This document shows positions 1 to 7,747 of a stretch of 43,141 nt of DNA, one piece after another. The stretch is from Acidobacteriota bacterium. Its GTDB lineage: Bacteria; Acidobacteriota; Blastocatellia; Pyrinomonadales; Pyrinomonadaceae. Below the pieces are notes generated by a model that saw only the letters and a list, made by a program, of their open reading frames with translations, made no database searches and was not told the origin of the DNA. The DNA is taken from contig QHXN01000040.1 in assembly GCA_003222975.1 (NCBI GenBank), positions 1-43,141 on the forward strand, in the 5' to 3' direction. How positions within the stretch are numbered: the stretch's first letter is position 1; the number at the start of each line of letters is the position of its first letter. Position numbers and translations under genes: made by a program.

Positions 1-777
1 ACCTCACTGCTGAAGGGCTACTTCCCGCAAGTCCTTCAGTGGTTCCCGGACATCCGCACTGAACTGGTCTGCGACTTTCTGCTGCGCTGGCCGAGTCTTG
101 CCGCGCTCAAAGGTGTGCATCGCGTTACGCTCTTAAAGTTCTTCCGCGCACACAACTCGGGGCGGCGAGACACGCTTGAGACTCGCCTGAGGGCCATCAA
201 AGAAGCGACGCCGCTCGTCACCGACCGCGCCGTCGTCAACTCAAGCGTGGTGATGGTCAAGGCGCTCGCCGCGCAGATGAAGGTCACGCTGGCAGCAGTC
301 GGTGAGTTCGACCGGCAGATCGCCGCGTTGTGCCAAGCGCACGAAGACTTCCGAATCTTCGCTTCCTTACCCGGTGCGGGCAGGGTCTATGCCTCGCGCC
401 TGCTCGCGGCGGTGGGATCGAACAGGGGGCGCTGGTCGAGTGCCGACGAACTGCTGCGCTTCAGTGGTGTCGCGCCCGTCATCGAGCGCAGCGGCAAGTC
501 GTCATGGACGAGGTGGCGTTACTTCTGCCCGAAGTTCTTCCGCCAGTCGTTTGTTGAGTACGCGGGTGAGTCGGTCAGGCACTCGGAGTGGGCGAAGGCG
601 TTTTACCTGTCGCAGAAGGCGAAGGGCAAGAGTCATCAGGCGGCGGTGCGCGCGCTCGCTTACAAGTGGATCAGGATCATCTGGAAGTGCTGGCAGACGC
701 GGACGAACTATGACGAAGCGAGGTACTTGGAATGCCTGCGTAAGAAAGGCTCGGCGCTAGTCCCGGCGACGACGTGA
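1..777 (+). CDS. IS110-family transposase, C-terminal part (5' end outside window)
   Basis: The frame is open from base 1 to a TGA at 775-777, so only the last 258 residues are seen. The C-terminal half has the IS116/IS110/IS902 domain: an LPGAGRVYASRLLAAVG segment, then RWSSADELLRFSGVAP and a following SGKS, which carries the conserved serine of this family. The end (KWIRIIWKCWQTRT, then YDEARYLECL) is typical of IS110 transposases, which combine a RuvC-like DEDD domain (here off the window) with this serine domain and move without classical inverted repeats. The gene stops only about 15 bases before a truncated attC-like site (793-823), so the element seems to have landed inside that site. 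The family call is firm; the exact IS end is not visible. Confidence 0.9.
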   Translation, partial: TSLLKGYFPQVLQWFPDIRTELVCDFLLRWPSLAALKGVHRVTLLKFFRAHNSGRRDTLETRLRAIKEATPLVTDRAVVNSSVVMVKALAAQMKVTLAAVGEFDRQIAALCQAHEDFRIFASLPGAGRVYASRLLAAVGSNRGRWSSADELLRFSGVAPVIERSGKSSWTRWRYFCPKFFRQSFVEYAGESVRHSEWAKAFYLSQKAKGKSHQAAVRALAYKWIRIIWKCWQTRTNYDEARYLECLRKKGSALVPATT

Positions 778-792
778 GGTTAAGAAATCGCT

Positions 793-823
793 TGACACGC
801 CACCCTCAGTTAGCTTGTTAGAC
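793..823 (-). other. Truncated attC-like (integron cassette recombination) site
   Basis: On the minus strand a GTCTAAC box (823-817, fitting the attC core RYYYAAC) is followed by a stretch that matches the left end of the attC-like site at 39821-39848 in 25 of 28 positions (TAACAAGCTA, CTGAGG and CGTGTCA are shared). The rest of the site is missing: the sequence turns into the 3' flank of the IS110 transposase. The likely reading is an attC cut by insertion of the IS element. The left part alone is not proof of an attC; the shared 28 bases and the nearby site at 909-997 make it probable. Confidence 0.55.
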
Positions 824-908
824 CGCCCATGAATTATATCATTCAACACTTCATTTGTTTTCTGAGCTGTATCACTCAAGCCTTAGCTGTCTTGTTTATG
901 CGAAGCGT

Positions 909-997
909 GTCTAACGCCAGGCATCAGCGGCGAGCGCCAATTCAACGTGCATGAGAGGGGCGCTGTGGCGCGAGTCCGCTGCATGCCGTTGTTCGGC
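909..997 (-). other. attC-like site following the 99-residue orphan gene
   Basis: On the minus strand the element starts with GCCGAAC (997-991) and ends with GTTAGAC (915-909), the R''/R' core boxes of integron attC sites (RYYYAAC / GTTRRRY, one mismatch in the first). Between them two inner arms pair: GCATGCAGCGGACTCGCGCC against GGCGCTCGCCGCTGATGC. Pairing is perfect for GCAT, CAGCGG, C and GCGCC, with an unpaired G and an unpaired A on one side and a TC/GA mismatch, matching the extrahelical bases and central spacer that direct integron integrase to attC. It begins five bases past the stop of the minus-strand gene ending at 1003, as cassette attC sites do. Confidence 0.7.
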
Positions 998-1002
998 TGC
1001 GC

Positions 1003-1302
1003 CTAAGCTGGAAAGTAGTCTTGCAAACTTTGGTCGCCAGCAACCAAGATAATAGGCTTGTCTGATGATAGGGGTTCCTGCCGCGGACGCCCACGGTAAC
1101 TTTTAAATAGATCGGCACAGAGTTCCGCAGCAACTGGGTTGAAATAGAAGTTGCGGCTGTAGGTATGATCAATTTCCTGGAAAACGCCAAAGCCTACTGG
1201 GAAATCAGCCTGTTTATAGATGTCCTTTGCACTCGTAATCAACGCTTCAGGACTTGCAAATCCGAATGTGTCTTCAGGGAATTTGATTTCGTACCACTTC
1301 AT
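1003..1302 (-). CDS. Orphan 99-residue protein, probable integron cassette gene
   Basis: The protein begins MKWYEIKFPEDTFGF and ends QSLQDYFPA; I do not recognise a family. It has no signal peptide or membrane segment and looks like a compact alpha/beta protein rich in aromatic residues. I chose the ATG at 1302 over an upstream start (1329) because GTTGAAAGGAAAGAACGT places an AGGAAAG Shine-Dalgarno sequence just ahead of it. The gene ends five bases before an attC-like site on the same strand, the arrangement of an integron gene cassette, and its base composition is lower in GC than the neighbouring chromosome. Function unknown; a role in a mobile cassette pool is inferred from context. Confidence 0.6.
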   Translation of the reverse strand: MKWYEIKFPEDTFGFASPEALITSAKDIYKQADFPVGFGVFQEIDHTYSRNFYFNPVAAELCADLFKSYRGRPRQEPLSSDKPIILVAGDQSLQDYFPA

Positions 1303-1348
1303 ACGTTCTTTCCTTTCAACATTCGCCAAGACAAGCAGCCGAACTGCA

Positions 1349-1413
1349 ATTAGACCGGATGATACGGTAATTCATCCCTATCCGGGACGGATTACCGGGT
1401 GGCCCGGTCTAAT
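1349..1413. repeat. 65-base imperfect palindrome
   Basis: Two 30-base arms flank a 5-base centre (TATCC). The outer 10 bases are a perfect pair (ATTAGACCGG / CCGGTCTAAT), and an inner CGGTAAT / ATTACCG also pairs; 23 of 30 positions match and several of the rest are G-T pairs. It lies between the orphan gene start and the integrase remnant. It could be a REP/MITE-like element or an end of a mobile unit. No second copy is present in the window. Confidence 0.65.
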
Positions 1414-1507
1414 CACCCTGACGGGGAACATTTGCCGGGCGTGCGCCCTTTATCTTGCACCCTCCTGGCACGGGGCGGCAACGGTAAGGTGTGGCCGACG
1501 AAAAAGA

Positions 1508-1547
1508 GGGGGGCGGGCCTCGTTGTCGAGTAGCCCGCCCCTTGTTT
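1508..1547 (+). terminator. Hairpin terminator
   Basis: GGGGCGGGC (1510-1518) pairs with GCCCGCCCC (1533-1541) across a 14-base loop and is followed by TTGTTT, the form of an intrinsic terminator on the plus strand. No plus-strand gene is recognised just upstream, so it may belong to a lost gene. Confidence 0.55.
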
Positions 1548-1586
1548 CTGAAGTCGAAAAGGCTGATGTCCCGGTGTCCGCAGCGC

Positions 1587-1614
1587 GTCTATCTGGACAT
1601 GTGTCCAGATAGAC
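1587..1614. promoter_or_regulatory. Perfect 28-base palindrome upstream of integrase remnant
   Basis: GTCTATCTGGACA and TGTCCAGATAGAC are exact 13-base inverted arms around a 2-base centre. The palindrome ends 73 bases before the ATG of the truncated integrase at 1688. Such a site could be an operator bound by a dimeric regulator of the mobile unit, or a tyrosine recombinase core site with inverted arms. The sequence alone does not separate the two. Confidence 0.5.
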
Positions 1615-1687
1615 CTGGCCCGCCTATACCCGGCGCGGCTATTCGACGCCCCGCATTACAACGTCCACGGCCGAGGAGGGCAACTCG

Positions 1688-1954
1688 ATGTCCGACAAGG
1701 AGAAAGTTCCGCGGCAGCGTGGCCGCGTCGAGGCGTTGGGCGGCGGTCGCTTCAAGGTCACGGTCTATGTCGGCACGCTGGCAGACGGCAAGCGCCAGTA
1801 CCACCGCAAGACCCTGCACGAGACGACGGAGGCGAAGGCGTGGAAGCATGCGCGAAGACGTGGCAGCCCGTGCGGAGAGAGAAACTGCTTCGCAACCGAC
1901 TCGCACCCTCGGAGGGCGAGCGGGCGATGTAAAGTGCTGATGTATTATGCTTAA
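1688..1954 (+). pseudogene. N-terminal remnant of a tyrosine-type site-specific integrase
   Basis: The 88-residue frame has a good ribosome site (GAGGAGGGCAACTCG) and begins like the arm-binding domain of phage/ICE integrases: PRQRGRVEALGGGRFKVTVY, then GTLADGKRQYHRKTLHETTEAKAW. In intact relatives this beta-strand domain is followed by a core-binding and a catalytic domain with the R-H-R-Y residues, about 350-400 residues in all. Here similarity stops near residue 54 and the remainder (ARRRGSPCGERN and onward) looks like random frame to the TAA. No catalytic part is seen downstream, so this is a decayed fragment. It marks a former mobile element next to the IS110 and attC-like material. Confidence 0.65.
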
Positions 1955-2034
1955 CCGATACCGACTACGCTATACGATATAGTGTGTGCCGCGTGGACTT
2001 TGGCCTATGACGTTGATGACAGGCTTTAATAATC

Positions 2035-2064
2035 CTCTGGCAATCCGCTTCAAAATCCTATAAT
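2035..2064 (+). promoter_or_regulatory. Possible sigma-70 promoter for the glycine-zipper gene
   Basis: A perfect TATAAT (2059-2064) lies about 138 bases before the GTG start at 2202, with a weak CTGGCA 16 bases further up. The rest of 1955-2201 shows no gene, only an AT-rich start near 1970-1985 with a short dyad. Confidence 0.35.
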
Positions 2065-2201
2065 ACTCTGCCGTAAACGATATTCCGACCCGCAAGCTCC
2101 GTGGCACGCACGTTGCTACCTTATCGGGCGAATGTCGAGTCGCGTTTGGGGCACACGCCGCGGGCTTGCGAGGCGACTCTACGGTTGAGGAGGAATCGAA
2201 C

Positions 2202-2921
2202 GTGATTAAGAGAAACGGGAGGGCGCGAGCCGCAACGAGTTTACTCGTTCTCCTCGCACTCATCCTGGGGACGACAGTCCCGTCTTTCGCGGCCACGCAG
2301 CGCCGCCGCGTGCGACGCAGGCCAGCGCGCGTCGTGCGGACGACTCCGCCCGTGCGCTATTACATGGTCGCCGCCAATCAGGTCATACGCGTCCGCATGG
2401 ACACGGAGCTTAACTCGCGGACGGCGCGCATCGGCGACCGCTTCTCGGCGAGCGTGACTGAGCCGGTTTACGGCGAGAACGGGGTCGAAGTCGTCCCCGT
2501 CGGCAGCAAGGTCTGGGGGCGCGTGACTTCGGTGATGCGCGCGCAGCGGCACAAGCCGGGCAACATCGCCGTCAGCTTCAATCAGATCGTTCTGCCGAAC
2601 CGTTCGCGCTACGTCGTCAACGGCTCGCTGACGAGCCTTCAAACCGACCAGGTGAACTCGGACAACGAGAGCACGGTTAAGGGCCGGAGCAATCAGAAGC
2701 GCGACGCAGTCTTCATCGGCGGCGGCGCGGCGACGGGCGCGCTCATCGGCGCGATTGCGGGCGGCGGCAAGGGCGCGGCCATCGGCATGATCGTCGGCGG
2801 CGCTCTCGGAACCGGCGCAAGATACTACGAGAAGGAGCAGGAGGCGGACGTGAAGTCCGGCACGGAGTTCGGCGTCATACTGAACCGCAGCGTACAGCTT
2901 CCTGAGTACAAGGCGCACTAA
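2202..2921 (+). CDS. Exported glycine-zipper protein
   Basis: The start is a GTG at 2202, chosen because GAGGAGG lies nine bases upstream; the ATG at 2166 has no such site. The 239-residue product has a signal peptide (basic start, then [18 protein letters not shown], cleavage near residue 31), a very basic Arg-rich stretch, then a middle domain ([19 protein letters not shown], then a [11 protein letters not shown] segment) resembling the beta-rich domains of TrbI-like and related envelope proteins. Near residues 175-205 a run of GxxxG repeats ([15 protein letters not shown], then [15 protein letters not shown]) forms a glycine zipper likely to insert in or associate with the outer membrane. 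Two strong hairpins follow it. The function is unknown; an envelope role is inferred. Confidence 0.75.
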   Translation: MIKRNGRARAATSLLVLLALILGTTVPSFAATQRRRVRRRPARVVRTTPPVRYYMVAANQVIRVRMDTELNSRTARIGDRFSASVTEPVYGENGVEVVPVGSKVWGRVTSVMRAQRHKPGNIAVSFNQIVLPNRSRYVVNGSLTSLQTDQVNSDNESTVKGRSNQKRDAVFIGGGAATGALIGAIAGGGKGAAIGMIVGGALGTGARYYEKEQEADVKSGTEFGVILNRSVQLPEYKAH

Positions 2922-2963
2922 GTTTTCGCAGAATCGGCGACCCTCGCGGGCCGTCGGTGCGGA

Positions 2964-3003
2964 GGAAGCCCGCACGCGAAGGGGAGAGCGCGTGCGGGCT
3001 TCC
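2964..3003 (+). terminator. Strong hairpin, first of a tandem pair
   Basis: A perfect 15-base stem (GGAAGCCCGCACGCG / CGCGTGCGGGCTTCC) closes a 10-base loop AAGGGGAGAG, 42 bases after the glycine-zipper stop. It has no T-run. The hairpin at 3084 has the same loop. Confidence 0.7.
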
Positions 3004-3083
3004 GACCAGATTCGAGAGGTCTCCTGAAAGGTTATCCAAGGGTTCGGTCGCCCCTGTCAGGACGTAAGTGAGCGACCGCAACA

Positions 3084-3135
3084 GAAGAGGCCCGGCGCGA
3101 AGGGGAGAGCGTGCCGGGCCTCTTCGTCTTTATTG
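3084..3135 (+). terminator. Intrinsic terminator, second of a tandem pair
   Basis: A 16-base stem with one mismatch (GAAGAGGCCCGGCGCG / CGTGCCGGGCCTCTTC) closes the loop AAGGGGAGAG and is followed by GTCTTTATT. It separates the plus-strand glycine-zipper gene from the convergent pyrC. Confidence 0.75.
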
Positions 3136-3141
3136 AGGGTT

Positions 3142-4458
3142 TTATGCAGACTGCCGACCGCCGACCGCCGACCGCTCCCTCCGATAGACGACGCGACCGG
3201 CGACGATGGTCGCGACCGCCGCGCCTTGAAGTGTCCAGCCGTCGAAGGGCGTGTTGCGGCTCCTGGACTTTGAGCGCGAGGCGTCGAACGTCCAACTCAG
3301 GTCGGGGTCGAGGACGGTCACGTCGCCCCACGCGCCGGGGCGGAGCGTGCCGCGGTCTGCGAGGCGGAAGATGCGCGCGGGGTTCGTCGAGAAGAGTTCG
3401 ACGAGGCGTTCGAGGCCGATGTGGCCGCGGTGGACGAGGCGTTCGAGCGCGAGGGCGACGGCGGTTTCGAGGCCCGTGATGCCGAAAGGGGCGTGGTCGA
3501 ATTCGAGGGCCTTCTCGTCTGCGTGGTGCGGCGCGTGGTCTGTGGCGACGGCGTCAACCGTGCCGTCGGCGACGGCTTCGAGAATCGCCTCGACGTGTTC
3601 GCGGCTCCGCAGCGGCGGGTTCATCTTCGTGTTCGTGTCGAAGCCCTCGCAGGCCGCGTCCGTCAAAGTGAAGTGGTGCGGCGTGACTTCGCAAGTGACC
3701 TGCGCGCCGCGCTCCTTCGCGCGCCTGACGGCCTCGATTGCGCCGCGCGTCGAGACGTGCGCGAGGTGTACGCGCGCGCCGGTCAGCTCGGCGAGCGCGC
3801 AGTCGCGCATCGCGTCCGACTCTTCGGCGAGCGCGGGACGCCCGCGCAGGCCCAGGCGCAGAGACCACTCGCCCTCGTGCATTACGCCGCCCGCGGCGAG
3901 CGTCCGGTCGTCGCAGTGATCCATCACCGCGAGGTCAAAGCCGCGCGCGTACTCCATCGCACGGCGCATCAAGCCGGGCGAAGGGATGGGCCGCCCGTCG
4001 TCCGTGACGGCGACGATGCCGGCGCGCTTCATCTCGCCCATCTCGGCCAGCCCCTCGCCCTTCGAGCCTTTCGTGATCGCGCCGACGGGAAAGATGTTCG
4101 CGAGGCCGACCGTCTGCGACTGCTCGACGATGAAGCTCGTGACCGCGGGGTTATCGTTCACGGGGTCGGTGTTCGGCATCGCGCAGACGGAGGTGAAGCC
4201 GCCCGCGACTGCGGCGGCAGCGCCCGACGCGATTGTCTCCTTGTACTCCTGGCCCGGCTCGCGCAGGTGCGTGTGCAGGTCTATGAAGCCGGGCGCGACG
4301 ACGAGGCCCGTCGCGTCAAAGACTTCCGCGCCCTCCGGCCTCGACTCGCCTCGACCGAGCACGGCGGCGACGCGCCCGTCTTCGATAAGTAAGTCCTTGC
4401 CCGCGTTGATTCCCTGCGAAGGGTCTATGACGTATCCGTTGGCGATCAGCAGTCTCAT
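3142..4458 (-). CDS. pyrC: Dihydroorotase
   Basis: Catalyses the ring closure of carbamoyl-aspartate to dihydroorotate, third step of UMP synthesis, in the cytosol. The metal motif HTHLREPG is at residues 62-69; later come AVTDDGRP (the Asp that bridges zinc in this class), [24 protein letters not shown] and ATDHAPHH with the catalytic Asp, so it is a complete class I amidohydrolase of 438 residues, the usual length. The start at 4458 matches the family N-terminus ([16 protein letters not shown]); a longer reading to 4548 is only the overlap with pyrB. It begins four bases after the pyrB stop, so translation is probably coupled. The last residues (GGRQSA) come from a short tandem repeat of GCCGACC at 3154-3174. 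Confidence 0.95.
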   Translation of the reverse strand: MRLLIANGYVIDPSQGINAGKDLLIEDGRVAAVLGRGESRPEGAEVFDATGLVVAPGFIDLHTHLREPGQEYKETIASGAAAAVAGGFTSVCAMPNTDPVNDNPAVTSFIVEQSQTVGLANIFPVGAITKGSKGEGLAEMGEMKRAGIVAVTDDGRPIPSPGLMRRAMEYARGFDLAVMDHCDDRTLAAGGVMHEGEWSLRLGLRGRPALAEESDAMRDCALAELTGARVHLAHVSTRGAIEAVRRAKERGAQVTCEVTPHHFTLTDAACEGFDTNTKMNPPLRSREHVEAILEAVADGTVDAVATDHAPHHADEKALEFDHAPFGITGLETAVALALERLVHRGHIGLERLVELFSTNPARIFRLADRGTLRPGAWGDVTVLDPDLSWTFDASRSKSRSRNTPFDGWTLQGAAVATIVAGRVVYRRERSAVGGRQSA

Positions 4459-4462
4459 CTGT

Positions 4463-5527
4463 TCAGGACTTGGAACTGTCCGCGTGTGCGGCGGCGACTG
4501 CCGCACTGAGAGATTCCGTCGAAGCCTCCGGGGATGACTCCGTCTCAACTTTCGCCTGCGTTGCCGGGTTCGTGCTGACGTTCAACGCGCCCGCGCCACC
4601 GCCGAGCAGATAGAGCACGGCCATGCGGACGGCGAGGCCGTTGGCGACCTGGTCGAGGATGAGCGAGCGAGCGCCGTCGGCCACGTCTGAACTGATCTCG
4701 ATGCCGCGGTTCATCGGGCCGGGGTGCATGACGATGGCATCGGGCTTCGCGAGCCGGAGGCGCTTCAGCGTGAGGCCGTAGTGCACCGCGTACTCGCGCA
4801 GAGACGGGAGGAAAGCACTGTCCTGTCGCTCGCGCTGAATGCGCAAGACCATCACAACGTCCGCGCCTTCGATGGCGTCCTCGATGCGGCTCTCGACGCG
4901 CAGGCCGCCGCCCACGGCGAGCGAGGCGAACTCCGGCGGCGCGAGCGTGCCCGGCCCCGCGAGCGAGACGGAAGCGCCGAGCGTCGTCAGAAGGTGCGCG
5001 TTCGAGCGCGCGACGCGCGAGTGAAGTATGTCGCCGAGGATGGCGACCCTCAGACCTCGGAGGCTTCCCTTCTGCTGGCGTATGGTCAACGCGTCGAGCA
5101 GGGCCTGCGTCGGGTGCTCGTGCGCGCCGTCGCCCGCGTTGACCACGCCTGCGCGGCAGACGCGTGCGAGCTGGTGCGGCGCGCCCGCCGAGGGGTGGCG
5201 GATGACGATGAGGTCGGGCGACATCGCTTCAAGGTTGCGCGCCGTATCGAGCAGCGTCTCGCCCTTCGTCACCGACGAAGAGGACGAGTTGATGTTGATT
5301 ACGTCCGCCGAGAGGCGCTTGCCGGCAATCTCGAAGGAGGTGCGCGTGCGCGTCGAAGGCTCGAAGAAGAGGTTAATGACGGTGCGCCCGCGCAGCGTCG
5401 GGACTTTCTTGATTTCGCGCTCGGAGACTTCGCGGAACGTCTCGGCGGTGTCGAGGATGTGCGTGATCTCTTCGGCGCTCAGGCCGCGGATGCCGAGCAG
5501 GTGTTTCTGGTTGAGCACGGCTTTCAT
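4463..5527 (-). CDS. pyrB: Aspartate carbamoyltransferase, catalytic subunit
   Basis: Joins carbamoyl phosphate and aspartate in the committed step of pyrimidine synthesis. The carbamoyl-phosphate loop [13 protein letters not shown] (residues 54-66), [15 protein letters not shown] and the C-terminal [12 protein letters not shown] are all intact. The product is 354 residues; the last 35 or so (after [11 protein letters not shown]) are a Ser/Ala/Glu-rich tail beyond the normal fold. No regulatory chain (pyrI) is present, as in organisms where PyrB works alone or bound to PyrC. It lies between pyrR and pyrC on one transcript, behind a terminator-like hairpin. Confidence 0.95.
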   Translation of the reverse strand: MKAVLNQKHLLGIRGLSAEEITHILDTAETFREVSEREIKKVPTLRGRTVINLFFEPSTRTRTSFEIAGKRLSADVININSSSSSVTKGETLLDTARNLEAMSPDLIVIRHPSAGAPHQLARVCRAGVVNAGDGAHEHPTQALLDALTIRQQKGSLRGLRVAILGDILHSRVARSNAHLLTTLGASVSLAGPGTLAPPEFASLAVGGGLRVESRIEDAIEGADVVMVLRIQRERQDSAFLPSLREYAVHYGLTLKRLRLAKPDAIVMHPGPMNRGIEISSDVADGARSLILDQVANGLAVRMAVLYLLGGGAGALNVSTNPATQAKVETESSPEASTESLSAAVAAAHADSSKS

Positions 5528-5562
5528 CGAACGCGTCCGCCTCGCTTCTCCGGCCAGATACG

Positions 5563-5589
5563 AAAAAGGCGGCCCCGGTTGGCCGCCTT
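5563..5589 (-). terminator. Terminator-like hairpin between pyrR and pyrB (possible attenuator)
   Basis: On the minus strand AAGGCGGCC, loop AACCGG and GGCCGCCTT form a 9-base stem followed directly by TTT (plus-strand 5563-5589). It starts two bases after the pyrR stop codon and lies 38 bases before the pyrB start. In many bacteria PyrR controls pyr operons through leader attenuation. I see no classical PyrR-binding loop here, so PyrR control is an inference from position. Confidence 0.6.
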
Positions 5590-5591
5590 CG

Positions 5592-6158
5592 CTACTCTTC
5601 CTCGCCCGCCGGTCGCTCGACGATGGCGACCGCCTCTTCCCCGTCGAAATCTTCGAGCATCACCTTGATGATCTCGCTCTTTTTAGTCGGCACGAACTTG
5701 CCGACGAAGTCCGCCTGAATCGGAAGCTCGCGGTGCTCCTTGCCGCGGTCAATGAGGACGGCGAGCTGGACGCGGCGCGGCCTGCCGAAGTCAATCAGTT
5801 GGTCGAGCGCCGCGCGGATGGTGCGCCCCGTGTATAGCACGTCATCAATGAGGAGGACGTTTCGGCCTTCGACATCAATGGGCAAGTCCGTGCGGTTGAC
5901 GATGGGGTTTGCGCCGACGGTCGAGAGGTCGTCGCGGTAGAGCGTGATGTCCACGACGCCGACGGGCGGGCGCTCGCCTTCGAGGTCGGCGATCTTGTCG
6001 GCCAGGCGGTGCGCCAGGGGCACGCCGCGCCTCTGGATGCCGATGAGGTAGAGGTGGCCCGCGCCGTGGTTCTCCTCGACGATCTCGGAGGCGAGCCGGG
6101 CCAGCGCGCGGTTGATCCGCATGCCGTCCATGATGCGCGCTTTCTCGACTAAATCCAT
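5592..6158 (-). CDS. pyrR: Bifunctional pyr operon regulator / uracil phosphoribosyltransferase
   Basis: PyrR binds pyr leader RNA in response to UMP and also converts uracil and PRPP to UMP. The type I phosphoribosyltransferase fold is clear: [14 protein letters not shown], the TLYRDDL segment and the PRPP loop [18 protein letters not shown] (residues 101-118). The 188-residue length from the ATG at 6158 fits the family; a GTG at 6176 in the same frame would add six residues, and neither start has a clear Shine-Dalgarno sequence. It follows the radical SAM gene by 87 bases on the same strand and leads pyrB-pyrC. Confidence 0.93.
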   Translation of the reverse strand: MDLVEKARIMDGMRINRALARLASEIVEENHGAGHLYLIGIQRRGVPLAHRLADKIADLEGERPPVGVVDITLYRDDLSTVGANPIVNRTDLPIDVEGRNVLLIDDVLYTGRTIRAALDQLIDFGRPRRVQLAVLIDRGKEHRELPIQADFVGKFVPTKKSEIIKVMLEDFDGEEAVAIVERPAGEEE

Positions 6159-6245
6159 CGGCGCGGATACTAGCACAGAGGCGTCTGCTGATGGAAGGTT
6201 CAGGCAGCCGCGGGCGGTGAGGGCGCGGCGTCGGTCTCTTAACTT

Positions 6246-7730
6246 TTACTCGCCGTAAGACTCGGCGAGCTTGCGGAAGTGGTAGCCCATCGCGGCCAGG
6301 CGCATCGAGACGGCGAACGCCTCGCGGTGCTCGGCCACGGCCCGGCGGAAGAAGCGCCAGAACTCCCTGCGCTCGCGGTCGAAGACGCCGAGCTTGAGGG
6401 CGATGCGCGCCACCGCCGCCGTGCCGGTGATGAAGTTGTGCTTGTTCGGCTCCGGCTTGTCCATGGACATCCGCTTCACGCATTCGAGGGCGCGGCTGTA
6501 GTATTCGCTGGGCTTGTAGATCGTCCGCATGATTGACTGGTAGCCCTCGATCAGCCTGCGGGCGTCCATCTTCGGCACGAAGTTCAGCTCGCAGTTCGTG
6601 TTCTCGCCGGAGCTTTCCGCGAGCAGTCGCCCCTCGCCCTTGAGCCGCCGCCAGAGCTGCGTGTCAGGGAGCGCCGTCAGCAGCCCCACCATCGCCAGCG
6701 GGATGGCGCTCTCGCGGATGAAGTTGATCTGCCGCTCGAAGATGTCTTCCGGGTCGCTGTCGAAGCCGACGATGAAGCCCGCCATCACTTCCATGCCGTA
6801 CCCTTGAATCTTTCGCACCGAGTCGAGCAGGTCGCCGCGCGTGTTCTGCCCCTTGCGGGCCTCCTTGAGGCTCTCGACGACCGGCGTCTCGATGCCGAGG
6901 AAGACGCGGTGGAAGCCCGCGCGCCGCATGTCGTCGAGCAACCGCTCGTCTTCGGCGAGGTTGACGCTCGCTTCGGTGAGGAAGGAGAACGGGCGTCCAT
7001 TCCTCTCCTGCCAGGCGGCCAACTCAGGCAGAAGCCGCCGGACGTTCTTCTTGTTGCCGATGAAGTTGTCGTCCACGATGAAGACCGTCCCGCGCCAGCC
7101 CGTGGCGAGCAGCGCGTCGAGTTCGGAGAGCATTTGCTGGTTCGACTTGGTGCGCGGCACGCGCCCGTAAATCTCGATGATGTCGCAGAACTCGCAACTG
7201 AAGGGGCAGCCGCGCGAATACTGCACGCTCATCGCGCTGTAGCGCTTGAGGTCTGCGAGACGGAAGTCGGGCGTGGGCGTGAGCGCGAGCGCAGGCTTCT
7301 CAGCCGCCTGATAGACGCGCCGCGCCGCGCCCCGCTCCAGGTCGCGCACGAACTCCGGCAGCGTCGTCTCGGCCTCGCCGAGGAAGACGTGGTCGGCTTC
7401 CGGCAGGCTCTCGACGCTCGTCGTCACGTAAGGCCCGCCAATGACCACGCGCTTACCTTTCGCCTTGCACCTGGCGACAACCTGGCGCAACGAGTCCTTC
7501 TGCACCAGCATCGCCGTGCAGAAAACCATGTCGGCCCACTCGATGTCGGACGACTTCAGACGCCTGACGTTCAAATCTATCAGCCGGCGCTCCCACGCGC
7601 GCGGCAGCAAGGCCGAGACGGTCAGCAGACCGAGCGGCGGGAAGGCGGAACGCTTGCCCTCGAAGGGGAGCGCGTGCCGGAAGCTCCAGTATGTGTCGGG
7701 GTACTCCGGGTTGATAAGCAGAATCTTCAT
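6246..7730 (-). CDS. B12-binding-domain radical SAM protein (HpnP-like/DUF4070 type)
   Basis: The first 130 residues form a cobalamin-binding Rossmann domain ([24 protein letters not shown]), without the DxHxxG histidine. The radical SAM cluster motif is [11 protein letters not shown] with cysteines at 175, 179 and 182, followed by [11 protein letters not shown] and [10 protein letters not shown]. The C-terminal part ([20 protein letters not shown]) matches the DUF4070 extension seen in hopanoid C-2 methylase HpnP and its many relatives. Such enzymes methylate or rearrange unreactive carbons, often in lipids. The substrate here is not known; HpnP itself is possible. I chose 7730 as start because AGGGAG precedes it and the family begins at MKILL; an ATG at 7751 would overlap the upstream stop as ATGA. 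Confidence 0.85.
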   Translation of the reverse strand: MKILLINPEYPDTYWSFRHALPFEGKRSAFPPLGLLTVSALLPRAWERRLIDLNVRRLKSSDIEWADMVFCTAMLVQKDSLRQVVARCKAKGKRVVIGGPYVTTSVESLPEADHVFLGEAETTLPEFVRDLERGAARRVYQAAEKPALALTPTPDFRLADLKRYSAMSVQYSRGCPFSCEFCDIIEIYGRVPRTKSNQQMLSELDALLATGWRGTVFIVDDNFIGNKKNVRRLLPELAAWQERNGRPFSFLTEASVNLAEDERLLDDMRRAGFHRVFLGIETPVVESLKEARKGQNTRGDLLDSVRKIQGYGMEVMAGFIVGFDSDPEDIFERQINFIRESAIPLAMVGLLTALPDTQLWRRLKGEGRLLAESSGENTNCELNFVPKMDARRLIEGYQSIMRTIYKPSEYYSRALECVKRMSMDKPEPNKHNFITGTAAVARIALKLGVFDRERREFWRFFRRAVAEHREAFAVSMRLAAMGYHFRKLAESYGE

Positions 7731-7747
7731 TACGCACTCCCTGTCCT

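Noticed and set aside
1414..1687. Plus-strand frames at 1220-1612 and 1491-1940 as genes
   Set aside because: They cross the palindromes and the terminator and have Arg-rich random composition; only the integrase remnant at 1688 has a ribosome site and a domain.
3154..3178. Possible CRISPR-like short repeat at the pyrC end
   Set aside because: Only three units of the 7-mer GCCGACC without spacers; a simple tandem repeat. No CRISPR array or cas genes are seen anywhere in the window.
3421..4392. Plus-strand frame of 323 codons opposite pyrC
   Set aside because: It is antisense to a certain gene, Arg/Ala/Val-rich, with no homology seen.
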